A stretch of 6,711 bases of DNA from Candidatus Sulfopaludibacter sp. SbA3. Its GTDB lineage: Bacteria; Acidobacteriota; Terriglobia; Bryobacterales; Bryobacteraceae. The notes under the pieces were generated by a model, which was not told the DNA's origin, did no database searches, and saw only the letters and a list, made by a program, of their open reading frames with translations. The translations under genes and the position numbers were made by a program. The stretch is taken from NCBI GenBank assembly GCA_945900935.1, contig CAMDKT010000333.1, positions 1-6,711 of the forward strand. The letters run 5' to 3'. Shown piece after piece: positions 1 to 5,955 of the stretch; within the stretch, counting starts at the first letter, position 1, and the number at the start of each line of letters is the position of its first letter.

Positions 1-1263
1 GCCCAGGCGGGCCAGAGTGTCGCCCTCCCGCAGACAACTCTCCAGGCGGCGGGCCGTTTCGATAAGCAGCTTGTCGCCCAGCGCGTGGCCGAGGCTGTCA
101 TTGATGATCTTGAAGCGGTCCAGATCCAGAAACATCACGGCAAAAGGTCTCGACTGCTCGCGGTGCCAGCGCTTCATCCGGTTCTCCAGACGCTCGCGAA
201 ACAGCGTGCGGTTGGGTAGGCCGGTCAGTCCGTCGTGCAACGCCTGATGAATCAATCGCAGCTCCGCCGCCTTCCGCTCCGTGATATCGGTTTGCGAGCC
301 GACCATGCGACAGGCGTTTCCGGCGCCATCGGCAACCGCCAGAGCCCGGCAGAGCACCCAGCCATCCGGCTCGCGATGCCGCAGGATTCGACACTCGAAT
401 TCCAGAAACCCGCTTCCACGCTTCCGGTGGTCCGCCAGGGCGGAGCGAACACGTTGGACGTCATCGGGGTGAATCCGTTGGAACCACTGCTCCGGCTCCG
501 GGCCGATCTCCGCTTCCGTGCAGCCGAACATCGCCTTCCAGCGCGCCGAGAAATAAATACGGTTGGTTCTCAGGTCCCAATCCCACAGTCCATCGTTGGC
601 GGCCTGCGCCACCAGCCTGTAAGCCTCCTGGCTCTGGCGCAGACGCTCCTCGGCGTGACGGCGTTCGGTGATGTCGCTGACTACGATTCGATAGGCGGCC
701 CGGTGTTCCGCAAGCGCCTGGAGTACGGCATAAGTCAGTTTGGGAGGGACGGCGCCAGGATAAGCCCACGGGTCGTGTAGCAACGCCTCCCCGGAAGCGA
801 CGGCGGCCCTGCCCTCCAGTCGCGCAAAAAATTCGCCGCCGTTCTTGCGGATCAGTCGAAGTTCGCAGCTCTTCGGGCCGCCGGACTTGAACAATTTCCT
901 GCGGTGCAGATACCAGGCGTCCTGGTCCGCGGGCGCGACAAACTCCGACACGCGCCTCCCGACGATCTCCGCAACCCCGGCCTGGAGCATCCAGGCGCTG
1001 GTAAGGTTGGCCTCGAGGATCCACCCTCGATCATCAATGGTCAGATAGCCCACGGGCGCTTGATCGAACAAGTCGCGGTACTTGTCGTGCGCCGATTGGA
1101 GTTCTTCCTGGATCGCCTCCATCTCGAGGCGCTGCATCTGCACTTCCATCTTCTCCGAGGCCAGTGCCTCAATCAGTTCGCGAATCTGTTCCTGCGAGTA
1201 CCACTCCCGTTCTGAGCCGCCCAGAGCAAGGGCAGCCCGCGGACGTTTCTGGGATGTGCTCAT
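1..1263 (-). CDS. PAS-PAS-GGDEF diguanylate cyclase (C-terminus beyond window)
   Basis: The frame runs without a stop from ATG at 1263-1261 to the window edge, giving 421 residues. Residues 20-60 are charged and helix-like. PAS 1 begins near Y62 (DLFDQAPVGYLTIDD) and ends in VVSDITERR at 194-202. PAS 2 spans about 213-330, with WDWDL at 227-231, HPDD at about 265-268 and TDITERK at about 325-331. The cyclase domain follows, with DGLTGLPNR at 344-352 and FLDLDRFKIINDSLGH from 378. The last codon is the first glycine of the expected GGDEF, so whether the active site is intact, and whether an EAL domain follows, cannot be seen. GGDEF enzymes make cyclic di-GMP from two GTP. There is no evident signal peptide or membrane segment, so it is probably cytoplasmic. 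A good Shine-Dalgarno (AGGAGAA, 1274-1268) lies 4 bases before the ATG. It is transcribed divergently from the CheB-CheR fusion gene. Confidence 0.93.
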   Translation of the reverse strand, partial: MSTSQKRPRAALALGGSEREWYSQEQIRELIEALASEKMEVQMQRLEMEAIQEELQSAHDKYRDLFDQAPVGYLTIDDRGWILEANLTSAWMLQAGVAEIVGRRVSEFVAPADQDAWYLHRRKLFKSGGPKSCELRLIRKNGGEFFARLEGRAAVASGEALLHDPWAYPGAVPPKLTYAVLQALAEHRAAYRIVVSDITERRHAEERLRQSQEAYRLVAQAANDGLWDWDLRTNRIYFSARWKAMFGCTEAEIGPEPEQWFQRIHPDDVQRVRSALADHRKRGSGFLEFECRILRHREPDGWVLCRALAVADGAGNACRMVGSQTDITERKAAELRLIHQALHDGLTGLPNRTLFRERLENRMKRWHREQSRPFAVMFLDLDRFKIINDSLGHALGDKLLIETARRLESCLREGDTLARLG

Positions 1264-1267
1264 TCGG

Positions 1268-1274
1268 TTCTCCT
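1268..1274 (-). promoter_or_regulatory. Ribosome binding site of the GGDEF gene
   Basis: Read on the minus strand this is AGGAGAA, 4 bases before the ATG at 1263. The spacing is short, but the match is strong and no better start codon precedes the first PAS domain. It fixes the N-terminus used here. Confidence 0.7.
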
Positions 1275-1280
1275 GGCCAC

Positions 1281-1299
1281 CGCGGATGTCCTGTCCGCG
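1281..1299 (-). other. Perfect 6-bp hairpin in the GGDEF 5' leader
   Basis: CGCGGA (1281-1286) and TCCGCG (1294-1299) are perfect inverted copies around a 7-base loop. On the minus strand the stem would form in the leader RNA, ending 6 bases before the Shine-Dalgarno. A role in translation control is possible. There is no U-tract on either side, so it does not look like an intrinsic terminator. In a GC-rich region a 6-bp stem can also arise by chance. Confidence 0.35.
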
Positions 1300-1304
1300 C
1301 GCGC

Positions 1305-1334
1305 CTATACCAACTCACTCATTTTAAAGTATAG
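1305..1334. promoter_or_regulatory. AT-rich inverted repeat CTATAC-N18-GTATAG, candidate promoter/operator
   Basis: Two perfect 6-base inverted half-sites lie at 1305-1310 and 1329-1334, in the only clearly AT-rich patch (about 1305-1337) between the two divergent genes. On the minus strand the patch includes TATACT (1333-1328), a fair -10 hexamer for the GGDEF gene, but no convincing -35 sits 17 bases upstream. It could be a promoter, an operator or both. The support is pattern only. Confidence 0.3.
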
Positions 1335-1402
1335 TACACCCATCGAAGAATTTGCCTGAGGCGGGGCCGGATTGCGTAACCGAATGGGGAAAACCCACCG
1401 GT

Positions 1403-1509
1403 TCGCTTACGCTCGCGGCTCGGTAAACCTTCCGGAATCAGTGCAACCGTTTCCGGGCCGCACCCGTTTCCGGGCCACGACCGTCAGGGAGTGGTTTCGG
1501 CCAGAATCC
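1403..1509 (+). repeat. Dispersed direct repeat, copy A (upstream of the CheB-CheR gene)
   Basis: This stretch matches 5174-5264 in the same orientation. Shared blocks include ACGCTCGCGGCTC, GGAATCAG, GCAACCGTTTCCG and a perfect 19-base final block ending GGCCAGAATCC. Copy A is longer because of an internal 17-bp duplication. It contains a TTCCGGAA palindrome at 1430-1437. It ends 37 bases before the GTG at 1547, so it lies in the promoter or leader region. It encodes no recognisable protein. An intergenic repeat family of this genome is the most likely identity; no transposase or terminal inverted repeat is seen. Confidence 0.85.
1447..1480 (+). repeat. 17-bp tandem duplication inside repeat copy A
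   Basis: CCGTTTCCGGGCC occurs at 1447-1459 and again at 1464-1476, a period of 17 bases. Copy B has only one CCGTTTCCG block at the matching place, so the duplication accounts for most of the length difference between the copies. Confidence 0.75.
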
Positions 1510-1534
1510 ACAAAACCATTAAACACCCCGAGGC

Positions 1535-1539
1535 AGGAG
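1535..1539 (+). promoter_or_regulatory. Ribosome binding site that sets the GTG start at 1547
   Basis: AGGAG at 1535-1539 lies 7 bases before GTG at 1547, ideal spacing. The alternative GTG at 1491 lies inside the dispersed repeat, with its purine run touching the start codon. Only the 1547 frame encodes the conserved CheB N-terminus. Confidence 0.75.
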
Positions 1540-1546
1540 CATTACC

Positions 1547-4500
1547 GTGGCAGAAAAGAAGGCGCGTCGAATCCGGGCCGTTCGCGGCGGCGGGGCCGCC
1601 CTGTCGACAACGGCGACTGAGGCCGGGGCACCCGCCCAGCCGGAGGAGCAATCCACACCGGCCCAATTGGAGGACAGCTTTCCAGTGGTGGGTATCGGCG
1701 CGTCGGCCGGAGGGTTGGCGGCATTCGAAGCATTTTTTTTCCGCCATGCCCACCGCCACCGGCAGCGGCATGGCGTTCGTCCTGGTGCAGCACCTCGCGC
1801 CGGACCACAAGAGCATCCTGAGCGACCTGGTCAAGCGTTATACCACCATGCAGGTCTACGAGGTCTCCGACGGGATGCAGATCCGGCCCGACTGCGCCTA
1901 TATCATCCCGCCCAACCGCGACATGGCCCTTCGGAACGGCACGCTTGGCCTGGTGGAGCCGTCCGCGCCTCGCGGCCATCGGCAGCCCATCGACTACTTT
2001 TTCCGGTCCCTGGCCGAGGACCAGCATGAGCGGGCTATTTGCATCGTGCTCTCCGGCACGGGTTCGGACGGTACGCTGGGCGTCCGGGCCATCAAAGGCG
2101 AGGGCGGCATGATCATGGCGCAGACGCCGGGATCGGCGCAGTACGACGGCATGCCGCGCAGCGCGATCGCCACCGGCCTGGTGGACTACATAATGCCGCC
2201 GGCAGAGATGCCGGCCCAACTGGCCGCCTACGTATCGCACGCCTTCCAGAAGCGGGCGCTTCCGGAGTCTGTTCCGGAGCCCGGGATCAACCACGGGCTG
2301 AAACGAATCTGCAAACTGCTTCGCGCCCAGACGGGTCACGACTTCTCGGCGTATAAGGAAAACACGATCATCCGGAGAGTCGCGCGGCGCATGGCGGTTC
2401 ATCAGATCGATCAGGTGGAAGACTACCTGTATTATCTCCAGCAAAATGCCGCGGAGGGCGAAGCCCTCTTTCGCGAACTCCTGATCGGAGTCACCAGCTT
2501 TTTCCGCGACACGGAGGCCTTCGACTTCATTCGGACGCGGGTGATCCCGCGCCTGTTTGCCGGCAAGGCGCCCGCCGGAACGGTTCGGGTCTGGGTTTGC
2601 GGATGCTCGACCGGCGAGGAGGCCTATTCCATCGCCATCCTGCTCCAGGAGCATATGGAGTCCCTGAAACATCCAATCAAGGTTCAGGTATTCGCCACCG
2701 ACATTGACAGGCGCGCCATTGAACAAGCGCGGAACGGCATCTATCCCGCCAGCATCGCCGCCGACGTAACGCCCGAGCGGTTAGCCCGCTTTTTCCACCA
2801 AAATGAGCCGGGAGGGGAATATCGCATTCAAAGGGTGATTCGCGACCTGCTGGTTTTCTCCGAGCAGGATGTGATCAAGGACCCTCCCTTCTCCAAGCTC
2901 GACCTGATCTGTTGCCGCAACCTGCTGATCTATTTGAATGCCGATCTGCAAAAAAAACTGATTCCGTTGTTCCACTACGCCCTGGTGCCGGAGGGCGTGC
3001 TCGTTCTGGGAACGTCGGAAACAGTCGGGGACTACTCAGCGCTGTTTTCTTCGCTCGACCGCAGGACGAAGATCTATTCGCGGCTTCGGGATCTTCCCGG
3101 CGTCGCGCATCCGCTGTTAGGCGAGATAATGCATCCGTGGCTGGAGGGGGAAAGCCGCCACCCCCCGCGTCGCGTTGTGCGCGCGAACGTCGAACCAAGG
3201 TTGAGGTTTCGCGAGTTGACCGAAACGGCATTGCTCGACCATTACGCGCAGGCCGCGGTGCTGGTCACGGGCCACGGTGAGATCCTTCACGTCTTTGGCC
3301 GGACCGGCAAATATCTCGAGCCGGCCCCGGGGGACGCCGCCGTGAATGTGCTGCCGATGGCCCGCCAAGGGCTGCGCCGGGATTTGACCACGGCCTTGCA
3401 CTACGCCGTTTCCCGCAAAGAGGCCGTCCTGCGCACCGGACTGCAGGTCAAGACAAATGGCCACTTCATCAACGTCAATCTGACGGTGCGGCCGATTGTC
3501 CACGATGCGGACAGCGGCGCCCAGGACGCATACCTGGTGGTTCTGGAGGAGGTCTCCCTGCCGGACTCTGGCGCCGAGGGTCCGGTGCCCGTCGCGTCCG
3601 CCGTCGCGGCGGACGTCAACTCGGACGCACGGATCACCGCACTGGAACGGGACCTGCGGACCAAGGACGAGTACCTCCAGACCACGATTGAGGAGATGGA
3701 GACCACGACCGAGGAGCTCAAGTCTTCCAACGAGGAGATGCAGTCCGTTAACGAGGAACTGCAATCAACGAACGAGGAGATGGAGACTTCCAAGGAGGAG
3801 CTGCAATCTGTCAACGAAGAGCTGTCGACAGTCAATACGGAGCTGCAATCCAAGGTTGCCGATCTCTCGCGGGCCAACAACGACATGAACAATCTGCTGG
3901 CGGGCACCGGAGTGGCGACGCTTTTCGTCGATCATGAGTTGCGCATTGCCCGGTTCACTCCAACCACTACGGAGCTGATCAACCTGATCCACACCGACGT
4001 GGGCCGGCCGGTTGGGCACTTCGTCTCCAACCTGGTGGGCTATGATCGCCTGGCCGTGGACGTACAGGCTGTGCTGGACGATCTGGTCCCGCGCGAGGCG
4101 GAAGTCCAAACCACGGCAGGACGCTGGTACCTGATGCGCGTTCGACCTTATCGCACCCTGGAAAACGTGATTGAAGGAGCGGTGATCACCTTTATCGACA
4201 TCACCGAGCGCAAACGCGCGGAGGACGCGCAGCGCCAGAGTGAGAACGGCCTGGCCGCGGAACTGGAGGCCATCATCCGTCTGCAAACCCTCGCTGGGCG
4301 ATTTGTACTGGAGGGCGGCCTCCCGGAACTGCTCAACCAGGTCCTGGAATCGGCGATCGCCATCGCCGGAACAGGTATGGGAACCATTCAATTAATGGAC
4401 GCCCGGTCGGGCCGGTTGCGAATCGAGGCGCATCGGGGATTCCAGCAGCCCTTCCTGGACTTCTGGAAGACCACCGGCGAGGGTGAGGGCAGCTGCGGGG

Positions 4501-5168
4501 CAGCACTGAAGTCGGCCGAGCGCGTGATCGTGGAGGACGTCGCCGACAGTCCGATCTTTGCCGGCAAGCCCGCATTGGACGTTATGCTGGCAGCCGGCGC
4601 GCGGGCTGTTCAGTCCACGCCGCTGATGAGCCGCGCCGGCAGGGCGCTGGGGATGATCTCCACGTACTTCCTGGTGCCTCGCCGGCTTGCGGATCGCACC
4701 TTGCGGCTGATGGATCTGTTGGCCCATCAGACCGCCGACATCATCGAACGCGGACAGAACGAGGAATCGATCAACCGGCAGCGGGAATGGCTGGAGCTGG
4801 CTCATGAGTGCGCCGGCTCCGGTGCCTTTGAATGGAACATCCAGTCGGGAGAGATCACGTGGAGCCGGGAGATGGAAGCCCTCTACGGACTCAAGCTCCA
4901 TCAGTTTGAAGGCACGTTTGAAGCATGGAGCGGGCGCATCCACGAGTTGGACCGTGAGGGCACCGCAATCGCCACCGCTCGCAGCGCCGAAACCGGCGAA
5001 GACTTTGACCGCGAATTCCGCGTGGTGTGGCCCGGCGGTGCCGTACGCTGGCTGCACGGGCGCTGCAAGATCTTGCGCGACGCCCAAGGCCGCCCGCACC
5101 GGATGATCGGCATCAACACGGACATCACCGCGAGCAAGCAGGCCGCGAGCGCCGCCCAGGAGCCGTAA
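1547..5168 (+). CDS. CheB-CheR fusion with PAS/GAF sensor domains, interrupted by a 1-base frameshift
   Basis: Reading GTG 1547 and omitting one T of the run 1733-1740 gives 1206 residues. The CheB methylesterase domain (about 45-240) has no receiver domain in front. Its likely catalytic triad is S53 (GIGASAGG), H82 (VLVQHLAPDH) and D174 (SGTGSDGTLG). The CheR region (about 247-513) carries the SAM-binding motif GCSTGEE (352-358), ATDID (383-387) and CCRNLLIYL (from 455). Then come PAS (about 556-668), a heptad coiled coil (about 690-785), PAS ending in DITERK (about 784-889), GAF (about 903-1068) and PAS (about 1076-1198). CheR methylates and CheB demethylates receptor glutamates; in such fusions the substrates are usually unknown. 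No histidine-kinase H-box or ATPase domain follows, although many relatives have one. From 1740 onward the frame is clean. Without the shift, GTG 1547 yields only about 160 residues. It could be a sequencing error, recent pseudogenisation or slippage. Confidence 0.9.
1733..1740 (+). other. T8 tract at the frameshift point in the CheB domain
   Basis: Eight Ts follow GAAGCA. With all eight, the frame that contains the catalytic-serine loop reads EAFFFRHAH and soon leaves CheB similarity. With seven it reads EAFFSAMPTATG and runs directly into the conserved GMAFVLVQH. The frame before the tract has codon starts at 2 modulo 3, the frame after at 0 modulo 3. This is exactly one extra base. Confidence 0.9.
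3705..3851 (+). repeat. Seven in-frame 21-bp units encoding heptads of a signalling coiled coil
   Basis: Residues 720-768 of the fusion protein fall into seven consecutive heptads: TTEELKS, SNEEMQS, VNEELQS, TNEEMET, SKEELQS, VNEELST and VNTELQS. The DNA is a degenerate 21-bp tandem repeat built around AACGAGGAG-type codons. It links the first PAS domain, after CheR, to the second. Similar NEELQS runs are typical of CheB-CheR-PAS fusions, where they probably form a dimeric helix carrying signals between domains. Confidence 0.85.
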
Positions 5169-5173
5169 CCGTC

Positions 5174-5264
5174 TCGCTGACGCTCGCGGCTCAGTAACTC
5201 TTTCGGAATCAGCGCAACCGTTTCCGATCCACTCGCCTTCAGGCAGTGGTTTCGGCCAGAATCC
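5174..5264 (+). repeat. Dispersed direct repeat, copy B (upstream of the antitoxin-like gene)
   Basis: This is the second copy of the repeat at 1403-1509, in the same orientation and without the 17-bp duplication. It begins 5 bases after the stop codon of the CheB-CheR fusion and ends 74 bases before the ATG at 5339. The palindrome of copy A is imperfect here (TTTCGGAA). The rest of 5169-5338 holds the leader of the small gene; I see no terminator hairpin with a T-run in it. Confidence 0.85.
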
Positions 5265-5323
5265 CCAAGACTGGTAAGGGTCGAACGTTCCGGGAAGCTG
5301 CAAACAGGTACGATGAGAAACGA

Positions 5324-5329
5324 GGGAGG
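5324..5329 (+). promoter_or_regulatory. Ribosome binding site favouring ATG 5339
   Basis: GGGAGG at 5324-5329 is 9 bases before ATG 5339. The in-frame ATG at 5330 directly abuts the purine run, too close for normal initiation. The in-frame GTG at 5246 lies in the repeat and only adds repeat-derived codons. Confidence 0.55.
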
Positions 5330-5338
5330 ATGAAGACC

Positions 5339-5578
5339 ATGAAACAGCAGACGAATATCACGGAACCCTCTCTAGGGCCTCTAGCCGGGGCACCCTTTGC
5401 GACCGGCGCAATTGAGACCGAAACGCTGGAACTTTTAGAAGCCTGGGCGCGTGAAGATGCCACCGGCGACCCGGAGAAGTTAAAAGATGCGCAGAAGGAA
5501 CTCGACGAGTTCAAGAAGGCGATGAACGAAAACCGCGCTGCTTGCGGCGAGCGAATCCTCTACCCGGCAAACGGATGA
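5339..5578 (+). CDS. Small antitoxin-like protein (79 aa), partner of a broken PIN toxin
   Basis: The protein is 79 residues, acidic in the middle, and predicted to be mostly helical from about residue 26 on (ETETLELLEAWAREDATGDP, then KELDEFKKAMNENRAACGER). The pattern of a helix with EAWAREDAT, then DEFKKAMNENR and a closing LYP is one I recall from small proteins encoded just before PIN-domain VapC-like toxins; that assignment is from memory. No classical DNA-binding fold can be named. A PIN coding region follows at once in another frame, which supports the antitoxin reading. The last three residues after LYP (ANG) may be read-through past a lost original stop, since the deletion that removed the toxin's 5' end falls here. 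The gene itself looks intact, with a good Shine-Dalgarno. It may be an orphan, or may act on related toxins elsewhere. Confidence 0.65.
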   Translation: MKQQTNITEPSLGPLAGAPFATGAIETETLELLEAWAREDATGDPEKLKDAQKELDEFKKAMNENRAACGERILYPANG

Positions 5579-5954
5579 GGTTACGGCCGTAACGGAATGG
5601 CTTGCACGGATGCTCAAAAGCGGAAACCGAGTTCTGGTGCCTGCCATCATCTACTTCGAACGCAAACGCGAACTGCTTCGAACAAATAAGCCATTTAGTG
5701 TTGGCAGACTCGATGTGTTCAGCAGAGCATCGAATCGCTACATTCCCCTTACTAATGAGGCTCTCTGCTTGGCGGCTGGATTGTGGGCCAAGGCGCGACA
5801 GGAAGGGCGGCCAACGGCCGATTCAAAAGAACTCGACATCGATGTTATTCTTGCGGCGCAGGCCCTGCCATTCGGCGTGGCTGCAAGCGATGTTGTCGTC
5901 GCCACTACGAACGTCAGGCACCTGGCGCAGTTCGTTGCCGCCAAACACTGGACC
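5568..5954 (+). pseudogene. PIN-domain (VapC-like) toxin remnant, 5' end deleted
   Basis: The similarity starts at QTDEVTAVTEWLARML and runs to FVAAKHWT. Visible PIN features are the glutamate in IIYFERKRELL (codon at 5658), the acidic pair in ELDIDVILAAQAL and the conserved ATTNVRHLAQF near the end. PIN proteins are small metal-dependent ribonucleases that use a cluster of acidic residues. The first of these, an Asp in an opening beta-strand (usually within the first ten residues), is absent. No ATG, GTG or TTG lies in this frame between the stop at 5523-5525 and the internal ATG at 5610. About 15-20 residues are missing at the start, and the natural end is replaced by receptor sequence. The frame stays open to 6083, but codons after about 5954 are not PIN. 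Probably non-functional. Confidence 0.75.
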
Positions 5955-5955
5955 C

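Noticed and set aside
1491..1546. GTG 1491 as start of the CheB-CheR protein
   Set aside because: It lies in the dispersed repeat, its purine run abuts the start, and the codons up to the T8 tract encode nothing CheB-like. GTG 1547 in another frame has the ribosome site and the catalytic loop.
1542..2726. 394-codon minus-strand open frame opposite CheB/CheR
   Set aside because: It is antisense to strongly conserved CheB and CheR motifs and has no recognisable domain; long antisense frames are common in GC-rich coding DNA.
2950..2956. A7 tract in the CheR domain as a second frameshift site
   Set aside because: The frame continues correctly through it (LQKKL between the CRNLLIYL segment and PLFHYAL), so no shift occurred.
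3401..3907. Minus-strand frame with repeated SSSL/DCSSS units
   Set aside because: It is the antisense reading of the 21-bp heptad repeat in the coiled coil, not a separate low-complexity protein.
4770..5168. Histidine kinase or second GGDEF output at the end of the fusion protein
   Set aside because: Only a PAS domain ending in TDITASKQ is present, followed by a few Ala-rich residues and the stop; no H-box, ATPase or cyclase motif is visible.
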